Shown piece by piece: positions 10,593 to 21,356 of a stretch of DNA of 64,000 bases (positions are counted from its first letter, which is position 1; each line of letters starts with the position of its first letter). Made by a program: the position numbers and the translations under genes. Source of the stretch: Limnephilus marmoratus. Its lineage: Eukaryota; Arthropoda; Insecta; Trichoptera; Limnephilidae. The notes beneath the pieces are model-generated. The model did not search any database and had not been told where the DNA came from. It saw only the letters and a list, made by a program, of their open reading frames with translations. The DNA lies in assembly GCA_917880885.1 (NCBI GenBank), contig OU862928.1, positions 11,055,721 through 11,119,720 of the forward strand, read 5' to 3'.

Positions 10593-11165
10593 CACAATAA
10601 AAAAATGCGCCATGTTCTCTACCTCATGGTGGTGTAGAAATGAGTTAACAAAATTATTATAATTATATGATAAAAAATATATTATATAATATAATTATGT
10701 ATAAAATGGTCACCAACACTAACTGTGCGAAGCCAAACCAAAAGCTGCCTACAGGGCCTAGCAGTAAAACCCTACGGAGAGGGTTTTTAACAACTAGTTA
10801 TGTAATGAATAACCCGAAAAAATAACACAAATTGGGAATTTCATCATTTTTTAGAAAAATATTCACATTTCCGCCACTGTAACTCGTTACCTATTAGACT
10901 TACAAAAAAAATCTTGAAACATAAAATGTACGTAATTTAGTTTTCTTTAAGTTCACTTTCAACAACTTCGTTGTAAAATTAACCATTTCATAATTATTTT
11001 GAAAAAAACGAATTTTGGGACCTTCAATCCAAGATGGCGGATCCAGCTCGACCCTCCCGAGGTCGAAAACTTTTTTTTTTCTTTAGAGTACCAATTTTAA
11101 CAACATATATCAAAATCGCTACTACATAACCTTTTGCAAGGTAAAACTACCGAATGACTGGGCTA
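10591..11165 (-). repeat. Third, partial copy of the long repeat arm
   Basis: Starts at ACCACAATAAAAAAATGCGC, directly after the right arm, and follows it in the same orientation as far as GACTGGGCTA near 11165. It lacks both ends of the arm. It is more diverged than the two arms are from each other (for example GGAGAGGG for GGAGCGGG, AACTAGTT for AGCTAGTT). Confidence 0.8.
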
Positions 11166-11392
11166 ATACTACATTTTGGAATATTTGTCATGATTAAATC
11201 AAGAATTCGTTTGTTGTTTGTATTGATTATAGAATTGAATTTGTGTAGTTGGGTGAATGAAAGAAAGTCTATCAAGGCACGGCTAGCAGTGTCTTCTGGA
11301 AAATTTGGTTCCAACTGGTTTTGCCCTTCGGTTAACTTCCAGTTTAGTTTAGGTATATTTTAGTCTCCAGCTAATAAAAACAATCCATTATT

Positions 11393-11757
11393 TTTTTACA
11401 AAACCGGGACCAGCTCATTTTACACAAAAAAAAATTTTTTACCCCAGTAGATAGGTAATAATTAGATGTAATTAATTCCGTGAGCGAAAATTGAAAAAAA
11501 TGTATATTATCGTTAATTTCTTAAATTTAAAAATACAAAAATGTAATTTTTCAATGACCTCCATGTTGTAAATTACAGCGGTAAATATGCACTTTTTCAC
11601 GAAAAAACACTTTGCAGAAGTTGAATAAAGATAACATACACAATCCCGCTAGACAAACCCTGCTGTGCCAAACAAACCATTAAAAAACGTAGGCTGTATT
11701 TTAAAGTAAAGATAACATACACAAGCCCGCTAGAAGCTGGTCCCGGCTTTGTAAAAA
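11393..11757. mobile_element. Miniature inverted-repeat element (about 365 bp)
   Basis: Ends in inverted repeats of about 23 bp: TTTTTACAAAACCGGGACCAGCT at the left edge (in two parts around 11400) and its near-complement at 11735-11757. Inside are two tandem copies of a GATAACATACACAA...CCCGCTAGA segment. No coding frame. The target duplication is not clear; AACAATCC occurs just outside both ends. Confidence 0.6.
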
Positions 11758-11861
11758 TTTACCAACAATCCTTCCGTGTGATTTGCGTGCAGGTTTGATG
11801 TGGTGTTGAAGTGATGAGTTAGATTGTGGATGTAGTTGGTGTTTTGTGAGTGATGTGTGCA

Positions 11862-11862
<1 letters not shown>

Positions 11863-11896
<34 letters not shown>
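11863..11896. repeat. (TA)n microsatellite
   Basis: About 16 TA units in a row, in otherwise unremarkable AT-rich DNA. I see no gene between 11758 and 12248. Confidence 0.9.
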
Positions 11897-11899
<3 letters not shown>

Positions 11900-12248
11900 G
11901 TCATACCACATTTTGTGGCTCATCTTAGAAGAAGCCACTTAAGTTGCTCATTCTTTCGCATGTAATATATACTTACGTAGATGAAGTACCAACATGCTGT
12001 CTTTTAAATTTTGTTTAAAATATGGTCAGCTATAATATGTAATCAAAAATTATGTTTATTTATTAAAAAAAAAATATCTTAAAATAACGTGCATTCCTTG
12101 ATCTATTTTAAGAACACACTTACCGCATCACGCTACGTTGCCAAGTTTAATGTTACCAATATAGTCACATATGTAGGTAGGTTGACAGAACAGTTTGGAT
12201 GTTGCTTGTTGATTATTCACACATATTTATCATTTCTAGCGGCCGTTT

Positions 12249-12927
12249 TTGATTATTGGCGCGTTTTTTTTAAATTGTAGTATGATTTGCTAATTAATAT
12301 TGTTATTTATTTGGTGTTTACGGTTGTTTTTTTTTTTGTGTTAAGGTTTATTTTATTATTATCATAAATAAAATTAGGTATTTAAATACATATTGGTGTA
12401 GTTTCTTTTATTTGCTACATAATTATTTTATCTTAGTTTTACTAGTGTTTTCGAAAAATTATGAATAAACTTATTAGAAATATATTACATAATTTACTTT
12501 ATTCATTGATTCGTACGTTTCTTTAAGTTGTCACCTCCGATCTATATGGATAAAATCGATCTAAAAGAAACTAACTAACTAACCATCACGCCGTTTCCCC
12601 GCAGGGGTAGGCAGAGAGGACGGACCGCCAAACAACTCGGTCTTGGCACACACTCTTTGCCTCACTCACATTCATACATCGTATCATACATTCTCTTCTA
12701 TTATTCTGACTTTTGACACGGCCCGACTCAAGTATCTGATTCACTTGATCGTGCCATGTCTTCCTCGGGCGTCCCCGACTTCTTCTACCATTCACATTTG
12801 CATCATATATTCTTTTTACACTACTTTCTTCGCTCATTCGCTCTACGTGCCCATCTCTAAACCATCTTAGGGTCCCTTTCTTAATTTTGCTCATTATTAA
12901 ATTATTATTATACTTAGTTGCTATCAT
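12249..12927 (-). pseudogene. LINE-B fragment 1: RT C-terminus and 3' UTR
   Basis: Coding part 12586-12927 (minus): the C-terminal end of a non-LTR replicase, with RWFRDGHVERMSEESS, RRSRGRPRKTWHDQVNQIL, CQDRVVWRSVLSAYPCGETA and a stop. The pattern GHVERM ... GRPRK ... CKDR-x-x-W ... SAYP is a recurrent LINE C-terminus in Lepidoptera. The 3' UTR then runs down to 12249 through a GTTA-repeat segment (CTAACTAACTAACC on the plus strand at about 12572-12586). An extra RD sits in RWFGHV compared with copies elsewhere in this window. The block 12249-12757 is nearly identical to 19096-19600. Confidence 0.8.
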
Positions 12928-12930
12928 ATT

Positions 12931-13400
12931 TTACAATTTACAAATAGAGACGGACCGCCAAACAACTCGATCTTGGCACACACTCCTTGCCTCGTTCACA
13001 TGCATACTTCGTCTCATACATGCTCTTTTATTATTCTGACTCTCGAAATGGCTCGACTCAAGTATCTGATTCACTTGGTCGTGCCATGTCTTCCTCGGGC
13101 GTCCCCGACTTCTTCTAGCATTCACATTTGCGTCATTATATATTCTCCTTACACTATTTTTCTCGTTCATTTGCTTTACATGCCCAACCAATCTAAGCGT
13201 CTCTTTCTTAATCTTACTCGTTACGCTTACATCAGGCTTACATTATGTGCGGATCATTATTATTCATTTCGGTCTACTTTCATCATTTCTCTACCAGTTC
13301 CGAGCCTCACAGCGAAGCATTAGGGTAGGTACCAGCACTCCATTATGGACGGCTAGCTTCGCTTCTTTCGATAGTTTTTTAGACCGGGGTAATATAATTA
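12931..13400 (-). pseudogene. LINE-B fragment 2: RT thumb and C-terminus
   Basis: A second, diverged copy of the same replicase end, directly next to the first and in the same orientation. It includes GHVKQMNEKNSVRRIYND, RGRPRKTWHDQVNQIL and CQDRVVWRSV. Upstream, at 13200-13375, is the region coding for the LAVHNGVLVPTL-type thumb motif, with frameshifts. It loses the last codons (ending in SICKL) where it meets fragment 1. Confidence 0.75.
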
Positions 13401-14154
13401 CACTAAGAACAGTTTTACTCTGTATCTCAGTTGTCTTTTACACCATATACTCAATAATTTTGGTAATCATAGAAAAAATTATTTGGTTATCGATCTGTTT
13501 TTAAAAATGTATATTGCATTGCTAGTTTTTTTAATATAAAATAATTTCTATCAAATTCCGGCAAAGTATCTGTAGCCCTCCCCCCCTCCGCCACGCATCG
13601 CACAGCGTTACCCCGTGCCTACAAACTGAAGATTCCACGGACTGGTAGCGGATCGGTAATAGTTGCATTTTAATAAAAAGGGAAGTGTCATAATAATTGA
13701 ATCACGCTAGCTTCCTTAATATCGCTTTTACTTTTTTACTTTACTTAAGTTGAAAATGGGCGTTGGCGTAACTTGACAATTCAAGCAATAATAAGCAATT
13801 TCTAAGTTATTAATGGAAAGGACTACATCCCGTTCGCTTACACTTTGCATTTTATATGATCTTTTTACAATGCTTAAATATTTGCGTGCCGGTACTAGAT
13901 GATTCCGTCTGGGACATTTCCGGTAAAATATTGAATTTACCATTTTTAGAAACATCACTCCAATTATACCCGTCTCTGTTTGTCGTGTGAAATAAAAATA
14001 TATCAGAAAGAGACAATCATTATTGTTTAATTGGTTGAAGGAATTTGTAAAAATGAACTCCAACATTGTACAGGTGGTTTAAGTCTACATTGTATAAATA
14101 GTCTTAAATTGGGTTTTCGGTTTTAATTGCTAACTTGTTTAGATTAGGTGGTAA
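13400..14154. other. No supported gene
   Basis: Holds a short C-rich and CG-containing stretch at about 13570-13650 and a 112-codon minus-strand frame (13728-14066). That frame has no recognisable motif and an AT-driven composition, so I do not call it. Confidence 0.4.
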
Positions 14155-14231
14155 TATTCATCTGGGAGGCGGATATGTGTACCGCCGCCCCGAGAACCAT
14201 TATTGGATAACCAACACCTTTGCCATAGAGG
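14155..14231 (+). repeat. Repeat C, left part, split by hAT-A
   Basis: The sequence GGATATGTGTACCGCCGCCC ... TTGGATAACCAACACC belongs to a repeat seen again near 17700, 19985, 21740 and 46425. It stops at 14231 and resumes at 16536 (GCCATAGGTCACTCC ... GGTGACTTAGCAGGGGTG), so the 2.3 kb between them is an insertion. Confidence 0.8.
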
Positions 14232-16535
14232 CAGGGCTGGGCAAAATACATGCATTACTGTAATTAAAATACAAATTACAAAATACTTTTTCGCATGTAT
14301 TTAAAATACGAAATACAAAATACTTTCAAGTCGTGTATTTGAAATACAAAATACAGTATTTTAACCATTTTTAAATTTCAAATACAAAATACAAAATACA
14401 AATTACAAAATACATTTGGTTTAGGTAGAACCTTTGGTTGCAATAAATTGTCGTAAGTGCCCATATCTAAGAGTGCGTTTCCATAGAAGCAAAGCAGAGT
14501 ATAGTGAAACAGAGACGTGCTAAAATTGACTAATCATATTGCTCAGGACACACATCTCGTCTCCGCTCCACTTGTAAAGATTTGTGGTATAGGACTTAGG
14601 TGTTAGATTATAATAATTATTATTATAATAACACTAGCTGGTTCCCGGTATGCGTTGCACTGCAATATTCAAAGAAATAAATTGTTTCTCCCTGCATGTC
14701 CTTTCCCGTGCGTCCCCGTTCCCCTACCGCTTCCCTTTACCCTCTTGCATTCCCCGTACACCTTCCCTGCCTACCCTCTCCCCTCTTCCGCTCCCCCATC
14801 CCGCCAACCCCTCCCGCGTTCCATATATTTAGTCCCAGAACATTTTTCTATATTATAAAAACAATCAATAAAATCTGGTACCTAACATAGGTACCTATTT
14901 AAAATATCTATAATTTTAAAAATCCAATGAAAATTCTTTGGTTACAAAAAAACAGCTGCCTGCTAAATTTATTTTCATCAAACGCGCGAACTGTCAAACG
15001 TGCGTAGTTAAAATAGTCGTTAAGTTTTCTGAAATTATCCCATTTTCTGCGTAATTTTCTTAATTTTTCTTTCCGTAAGAACCTTCTAAAAGTATAAGAA
15101 AACTTTAAAAAAATGAATGAAATAGGTAAAGTCATTTTGAAGTTATGGCGTGACCAAGGGAAACAAGGATTCATTTTTATATATAAATGGATGACATTAT
15201 TTGTGTAGCGAAGTTTTGTGTTATTTCACTTCAAGTGCGCTCTACAGTAGTTAACTTAAAAACATTCTAGTATTCAGTCCAATATTTTATTTCTAGTATT
15301 CAGTCCATTATTTAATTATTCCAATAGTGCTCGATCAAAAACTGGGCGTACTGTACAAGGCCCGCAGATACTTTAATAGTACACAACTGCTAACCCTGTA
15401 CAAATCACAAGTGCGCCCAACGGTTGAATTTGGCAGCCACCTCTGGTCTGGAGCTCCAAAATACCTGAAAAATACCCTCGACTCTATGCAGAAACGGGCG
15501 GTCCGTTTAATAGATTCTCCCATCTTAAAAGACGGATTGCAATCTTTAGAGCACAGGCGTCGAGTTGGAATGCTATCCTGGTTCTACCGGTATTACAATG
15601 GAAGATGCTCCGAGGAACTAGCATCATTGATCCTTTCGGCACCGGTGCATAGTCGGGAAACACATTGTACACGGTTGACATTTGTCACATGAGAACGGGT
15701 CATTTCTTCGACTCGTTCTTGTGTTCAACAGCTCGGTTGTGGAATGATTTGCCGGCCTCTGTGTTTCCTCCTTCTTACAACATGGGTCTCTTCAAGACCA
15801 ATGTTCATTCCTTTCTCTCCTCAAAAAGACTCTCCACACAGCATCCCAGATGACATAGGCCCTGAGGGAAATTATTTTCCTCAGGGCCTCCTGTGTGGAG
15901 TTAATGAAAAAAAAATCTAATACTATGATACAAGAGTGTACAATACAAAGCAATGACAAGTATGATACAAAATGTACAATAACAGTGCTATTATAGCACA
16001 GGACAATAATAATAACTAGCATGAAGTAAAAAAAAATACAGTACAGTACATTATAAAGCAATTATAAGGGGGCATACATTAATTAGGTGAGCAGTTTTTC
16101 TTCCAAACTAGACTCCCCCCGCCCCTTGGTGAGATAATTTGGACCACTTCGTTTATTCTTTTCAAGTACCGTGAGATTTTGCTGGACCCCCCCCCCCCTC
16201 CTTTTTTGAGCTCACATAATTAATGTATGCCCCCTAAGAGAACTACAAATAATCATTAATAAAGAGTCCTATAGCAAAGGACAATAGTAGGTACAGGATT
16301 CTAGCGTTTTTAGTCTATGTATTATCTATGTGTGGTTATTTTTAATTATCATTATTAAGATCACTAAATGTATTTGAAAATGTATTTTGAAGCCTTAAGT
16401 ATTTGAAATACAAATTACAAAATACCTCAGCAGCAGGTAATTGAAATACCAATTACCAAATCCATTGTATTTGTATATATTTGTATTTCAAATACGTATT
16501 TCAATTACAAGTTTTTCAAATACTGCCCAGCCCTG
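14232..16535. mobile_element. hAT-A copy 1 (non-autonomous hAT-type element)
   Basis: Begins CAGGGCTGGGCAAAATAC and ends with the complement, ACTGCCCAGCCCTG. Both ends carry several hundred bases of repeated AATACAAATTACAAAATAC-like words in inverted orientation. Flanks GCCATAGA and GCCATAGG form an imperfect 8-bp duplication in repeat C, which is continuous without the element. CAGGG-type ends and 8-bp duplications are hAT features. No transposase frame is present. A LINE-A fragment has inserted at 15331-15917. Copy 2 is at 26954-38666, inverted. Confidence 0.85.
15331..15917 (+). pseudogene. LINE-A fragment 1: RT C-terminus with hairpin 3' tail
   Basis: A 5'-truncated LINE end inserted in hAT-A copy 1. 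Copy 2 shows the uninterrupted site (GTGCTTGATCTAATACTATG). The frame reads KLGVLYKARRYFNSTQLL, VEFGSHLWSGAPKYL, DSMQKRAVRLIDSPIL and EHRRRVGMLSWFYRYYNGRC; after about 15660 it continues in another frame with HFFDSFLCSTARLWNDLPASV and FLSSKRLSTQHPR then a stop. Compared with fragment 2 (45640-46150) it lacks about 20 bases near 15665, which causes the frameshift. The 3' UTR has a perfect-looking palindrome at 15858-15888 and an A9 tail. Confidence 0.85.
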
Positions 16536-16680
16536 GCCATAGGTCACTCCAAGTGGTAAGCTATGTTTGGTGACTTAGCAGGGGTGTCCGGGTTCATGGG
16601 ATGAGGTTTGTCCGGGTCTTGTTGGCGGATGCGTCTACCCACCAGCTGCATGGCAGGACGGATCGGGATAGACTGTTTTT
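16536..16680 (+). repeat. Repeat C, right part
   Basis: Continuation of 14155-14231 after the hAT-A insertion, ending where an A-tailed LINE fragment in the opposite orientation begins. Confidence 0.75.
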
Positions 16681-17075
16681 TTTACATTAGGTCAACACAG
16701 GAGGCCCTGAGGAAAATAATTTCCCACAGGGCCTATGTCATCTTTGGGGATGCTGTGTGAAGGGTCTTTTTAGGAAAGGAAGGAGAGCAAGATCTGAAAA
16801 GGAAAAGGGATGAAGGGTAGGTAGGAATCTGCGAGTCAGTGTGTCCAGGAATCTATCCCTCCCACTGCGGTGAAAGGCTATGTTCCGAGAGAGTACGGCT
16901 GGAGAAATCAAAGGGACTCCCTCAACACTCTCTCCCAATCCATCCTGCCATGCAGCTGGTGGGCAGAGATGCATCCGCCGCCAAGACCCGGATAATCCTC
17001 ACCCCATGAACCCGGGCACCCCTGCTAAGTCACCAAACGTAGCGAACGACTTGGGGTGACCTATCGCAGAGGTGA
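16680..17075 (-). pseudogene. Repeat C / LINE tail, copy C1
   Basis: On the minus strand it carries repeat C, then an open stretch (DTLTRRFLPTLHPFSF ... FLKRPFTQHPQR, stop), then the palindrome at 16703-16733 and an A tail of eight. The last residues and the 3' palindrome resemble LINE-A (LSTQHPR), but the upstream part does not. It may be another LINE family sharing this 3' end, or a SINE that borrows it. The DNA from here to about 17300 has no gene. Confidence 0.6.
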
Positions 17076-17304
17076 TTTTAGATTTTCACGGCCATAAGTA
17101 TTTTTGTTATTAGTTTTTGGGGTATTATGCCGTGTATACCTCCTTCTTTAGCCAAAGTTTCGGACAGCGTTGCAGTGTCCATCATCAGGGCAGATGTGTA
17201 ATCTCTTTCAACCCATCGCCTTGCAATGCAGTGGGAGAGATGGATTCATATGTCTCTCACCCGCGACCTCCGGATTCGTAGTCGAAGTTCGCAATCTCAT
17301 TTTT

Positions 17305-17765
17305 TTTACAGTAGCTCCACATAGGAGGCCCTGAGAAAAATAATTTCCCTCAGGGCCTATGTCATCTAAGGGGATGCTGTGTGGAGGGTCTTTTTAAGGA
17401 AGGGAAGGATAGGAAGTTCTGGGAAGGAAAAAGGTATGTGGGGTGGATAGGAATCTGGGGTCAATGTGTCTAGGAGTGACGAACCTAAAATTCCATCCCT
17501 CCAAATGCGGTGCAAGGCGATGGGTCGAGAGAGTCCGGCTGGAAAGGACAAAAGGCCTCCCTCAACCAAACTCTCTTATCCGGCCCGCCACGCAGCAGGG
17601 CAGACCTATCCGCCGCCACGTCCTGGACAAACCTGATACCATGAACCCGGGCACCCCTGCTTAGTCACCAAACGTAGCAAACTGCTTGCAGAGGAGTTGG
17701 TTATACAGTAATGGTTCCCGGGGCGGCGGTACCCATACCCGCTTCCCAAATTGGAATACCTCGTT
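17305..17765 (-). pseudogene. Repeat C / LINE tail, copy C2
   Basis: Same layout as C1: repeat C, an open stretch ending PFLKKTLHTASP, the palindrome around 17325-17360 and an A-rich tail at 17301-17308. The part 17481-17750 is nearly identical to 21494-21756, so this copy was also part of a segmental duplication. Confidence 0.6.
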
Positions 17766-17819
17766 TACAATTAGTCCTTACTCAAGTCATCTTAGGTATG
17801 ATTAGTCTATTGTATATTT

Positions 17820-17875
17820 ATCGGCGTGGTCCAGCGGTAAGGCTCTTGACTCGCACTCCGAAGGTCGCGGGATTA
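17820..17875 (+). tRNA. tRNA-like SINE head or tRNA pseudogene
   Basis: GGCGTGGTCCAGCGGTAAGG matches a Pol III A box in tRNA context. About 30 bases on, GAAGGTCGCGGGATT resembles the start of a T arm, but the sequence then leaves the tRNA pattern, so there is no complete acceptor stem. It is best read as a truncated tRNA-derived SINE head. Not a functional tRNA. Confidence 0.45.
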
Positions 17876-17936
17876 TAATTTGTGTTATTTGACAATTTAT
17901 TTAGTAAAAATAATACATATATTTTATATTTGCAGC

Positions 17937-18110
17937 ACTTTCCAGAGTGGAAGATACTCTCAGTATCGCCCTGGTGTAAGACCACCATTCAGAATTGAAA
18001 TGTTGCGTGATATGGCTTTAGCCGTGTTTGGTGACCAGATCTGAATAGTCAGGAACTTCCCAACCTTCCTCTTCCCTATCTCCTTCCCCTATCCACTACG
18101 TTGTGCGATA
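17937..18110 (+). repeat. Dispersed repeat shared with 49089-49260
   Basis: CTTTCCAGAGTGG ... CTCAGTAT ... CCATTCAGAATT ... GTTGC ... GGCTTT and the following pyrimidine-rich part recur, diverged, at 49089-49260. No coding frame is preserved. Possibly the body of the SINE whose head lies at 17820. Confidence 0.5.
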
Positions 18111-18171
18111 TTCATGTAAAAACAAAATAATCAAGATTTTTGAACCCTACCCTAAATCCAAAATCAAATCC

Positions 18172-18370
18172 CGACTCAAGTATCTGATTCACTTGATCGT
18201 GCCATGTCTTCCTCGGGCGTCCCCGACTTCTTCTACCATTCACATTTGCATCATATATTCTTTTTACACTACTTTCTTCGCTCATTCGCTCTACGTGCCC
18301 AAACCATCTGAGGGTCCCTTTCTTAATTTTGCTCATTATTAAATTATTATTATACTTAGTTGCTATCATA
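18172..18370 (-). pseudogene. LINE-B fragment 3
   Basis: Minus-strand piece of the LINE-B C-terminus without the RD insert (GTLRWFGHVERMSEESS ... GRPRKTWHDQVNQILES). It starts and ends abruptly; the right edge (CTTAGTTGCTATCATA) is the same as that of fragment 1 at about 12927. Confidence 0.75.
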
Positions 18371-18371
18371 T

Positions 18372-18850
18372 GATAAAAAATCCCTCAGTGTCTTTGTCAT
18401 CTTTGGGGATGCTGTGTGGAGGGTTTTTTTAGGGAAAGGAAGAAGAGGAAGTTCTGTAATGAAATAATTTGGTATCTTAACCGTAAATCCAGAACTAAAT
18501 TTTGTATGAAATAGGCCGCGAAGACGTTTCTCTTTTCAAGAGCAATTATAATACTCTTAGAAGAAGTCGGGGACGCCCGAGGAAGACATGGCACGATCAA
18601 GTGAATCAGATACTTGAGTCGGGCCGTGTCAAAAGTCAGAATAATAGAAGAGAATGTATGAGACGATGTATGAATGTGAGTGAGGCAAAGAGGCATGGTA
18701 GATACCTATACATATAGTTTTGAATTACAATAAACAATACTTTATTATATTATATTATAAAAAAACAATACATTAACATATTATATAATAATAAACAAAA
18801 CTTACATTATTATATTATATTATAAAATAATAATAAATATTATAATAAAC
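18372..18850 (+). repeat. Composite duplicated block, copy 1
   Basis: A LINE-tail piece in minus orientation (18372-18545) is fused to a LINE-B piece in plus orientation (18555-18695, RRSRGRPRKTWHDQVN), then an AT-rich segment (18698-18850). All three junctions recur at 20364-20713 and 21357-21493. So the fusion existed before it was duplicated. A 40-base segment at about 20540-20575 is present only in the second copy. Confidence 0.75.
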
Positions 18851-19095
18851 AATACCTACTGGTTTATGGTTTAATTGATTAAAGGAGCCGATACCCTCTC
18901 AGTACAACATAATAACCTAGTCAGTGTAGGGATTGCGGAACGGGAGGAGGTGGGGTTTACAGCCGGCCGCGGCGGATTGCAACTATGTGTGCGTGCGCAG
19001 TATAATATTTGTTTGTATTGACTATCGTATAATATAACATTGTTTTGACTATCGTAAGTGTGCGTGAACTGCGGGCGGGCGGGACGTCAGTTTTG

Positions 19096-19605
19096 ATTAT
19101 TGGCGCGTTTTTTTTAAATTGGAGTATGATTTGCTAATTAATATTGTTATTTATTTGGTGTTTACGGTTGTTTTTTTTTGTGTTAAGGTTTATTTTATTA
19201 TTATCATAAATAAAATTAGGTATTTAAATACATATTGGTGAAGTTTCTTTTATTTGCTACGTAATTATTTTATCTTAGTTTTATTAGCGTTTTCGAAAAA
19301 TTATGAATAAACTTATTAGAAATATATTTCATAATTTACTTTGTTCATTGATTCGAACGCTTCTTTAAGTTGTCACCTCCAATCTATATGGATAAAATCG
19401 ATCTAAAAGAAACTAACTAACTAACCATCACGCCGTTTCCCCGCAGGGGTAGGCAGAGAGGACGGACCGCAAAACAACTCGGTCTTGGCACACACTCTTT
19501 GCCTCACTCTCATTCATACATCGTATCATACATTCTCTTCTATTATTCTGACTTTTGACATGGCCCGACTCAAGTATCTGATTCACTTGATCGTGCCATT
19601 ACTTC
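19096..19605 (-). repeat. LINE-B fragment 4 (3' UTR and C-terminus), duplicate of 12249-12757
   Basis: Starts TTGATTATTGGCGCG, as at 12249, and follows it with only scattered differences through the GTTA-type repeat and the coding end. It breaks off at GATCGTGCCAT, where a LINE tail begins. Confidence 0.8.
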
Positions 19606-20310
19606 CACCTGAGAAAAAATCTCTCAGTGCCTACCTTTGTCATCTTTGGAGATGCTGTGTGGAGGGCTTCTTTTTATGAAAAGAAGAAAATGAAGTCCGG
19701 GGAAGGAAAGGGGTATGAAGGGTGGGTAGGAATCTGGGGGTCAGTGTGTCCAGAAGTGACGGACGTATGAATCCATCCCTCCCGCTGCGATGCAAGGCGA
19801 CGGTTCGAGAGAGTGCAGCTTGAAGAAGTCAATGGACTCCCTCAATCATTCTCTCCCGATCCGGCCTGCCATGCAGCTAGTGGGCAGACGCATTCACTGT
19901 CAAGACCCGCACAAACCTCACCTCAAAAACCTGGGCACCCCGGCTATGTCACCAAATGTAGCGAACCACTTAACCTATACCTTAAGGTTGGGAGACGGGT
20001 ATGGGTACCGCCGCCCCGGGAACCATTTTTGGATAACTAACACCTCTGTCATACGTCAACCCAAGTGGGTCGTTACCGTTGGTGACTTAGCAGGGGTGCC
20101 CGGGTTCATCCGGTGAGGTTAGTCTAGGTCTTTCGGTGAATGCGTTCGCCCATCTACTGCGTGGCGGGCCGGATCAGGACTGATTGAGGGAGAACTAACC
20201 TGAATTATATAGGGGTGCCTGGGTTCAACGGGTGAATTTTTTTTAGTTCTTTTCAGCGAATGCGTTCGCCCATCTACTGCGTGGCCGGCCGGATCGGGAG
20301 AGTTTAGTAT
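19605..20310. repeat. Repeat C copies in both orientations
   Basis: 19605-20000 is a minus-strand LINE tail plus repeat C. From 19985 to 20190 repeat C runs in the plus orientation (GGGTACCGCCGCCCCGGGAA ... GGTGACTTAGCAGGGGTGCC), followed by a second partial plus-strand unit at 20210-20305. The two orientations meet head to head. Confidence 0.65.
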
Positions 20311-20363
20311 GTAATAATATTAATTGGTTAAATTGTATTTTTTCTCGCATTAGCACTACACCT

Positions 20364-20800
20364 GATAAAAAATCCCTCAGCGTCTTTGTCATCTTTGGGG
20401 ATGCTGTGTGGAGGGTTTTTTAGGGAAAAGAAGAAGAGGAAGTTCTGTAATGAAATAATTTGGTATCTTAACTGTAAATCCAGAACTAAATTTTGTATGA
20501 AACAGGCCGCGAAGACGTTTCTCTTTTCAAGAGCAATTATAATTTCCTATTTTTCAATAGGTAGATACTCTTAGAAGAAATCGGGGACGCCCGAGGAAGA
20601 CATGGCACGATCAAGTGAATCAGATACTTGAGTCGGGTCATGTCAAAATTCAGAATAATATAAGAAAATGTATGAGACGATGTATGAATGTGAGCGAGGC
20701 AAAGAGTGTGTGCCAAGACCGAGTTGTTTGGCGGTCCGTCCTCTCTGCCTACCCCTGCGGGGAAACGGCGTGATGGTTAGTTAGTTAGTTAGTTACTCTT
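20364..20800 (+). repeat. Composite duplicated block, copy 2, with LINE-B 3' end
   Basis: Copy of 18372-18695, extended through the complete LINE-B C-terminus (20576-20775, ending SAYPCGETA-type codons and TGA) and a GTTA repeat tail (GGTTAGTTAGTTAGTTAGTT at 20775-20795). Confidence 0.75.
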
Positions 20801-20805
20801 AGTTA

Positions 20806-21260
20806 CTTGGAGCAGGTGGATGAGTGTTGTGAATCTGGGTAGTATGTTTACGAGAGATGGGAAGGCTGAAAGAAGGGTAATTGCAGGTAACTCCATTAAT
20901 GAAGGACTGAATGCCGTTCTAGCAGTCCACAATGGAGTCCTGGTGCCTACCCTGATGTATGGCAGTGAGGCATGAAACTGGCAGAGGAAGAATGAAAATA
21001 AACTAAATGCTGTCGAAATGAGATCCCTCAGGCGATGTGTGGTAAAACCATATTTTATGAGAATTGGGAGAGAGATATCGGCATAGAATGTAAGACTGAT
21101 GTAAACCTCGTATTGACACTCACTCTTTGCCTCATTCACATTCATTCATCGTCTCATAAATACTCTTCTATTATTCTGACCCTTGACATGGCCTGAATCA
21201 AGTCTCTGATTCACTTAATCGTGTCATGTCTGCCCCGACTTCTTATACTATTCGTCTGCT
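20806..21260. pseudogene. LINE-B thumb fragment followed by an inverted piece
   Basis: 20806-21105, plus strand: RT thumb with SMFTRDGKAERRVIAGNS, LAVHNGVLVPTLMYGSEA and an internal stop. At about 21112 the strand switches, and 21115-21255 is LINE-B C-terminus in the minus orientation. So an inverted junction lies inside one element. Confidence 0.65.
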
Positions 21261-21356
21261 ATGCATTGAGTTAAATAGGTGCACATGAGTTAAATACTAT
21301 GCGTCACGCATTCGGTACCTAGGTATATAGGTACCATATGGTTCCTTTATGGTTTA

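Noticed and set aside
13728..14066. 112-codon minus-strand frame
   Set aside because: No motif, no splice context, and AT-driven composition; its length is within what chance gives here.
14650..14890. Pro-rich frames in hAT-A copy 1 (and their counterpart at 28050-28372)
   Set aside because: They come from a C-rich stretch of a non-coding element; the two copies do not keep a common frame.
17820..17875. A functional tRNA gene
   Set aside because: The A-box half fits, but the T arm and acceptor stem cannot be completed.
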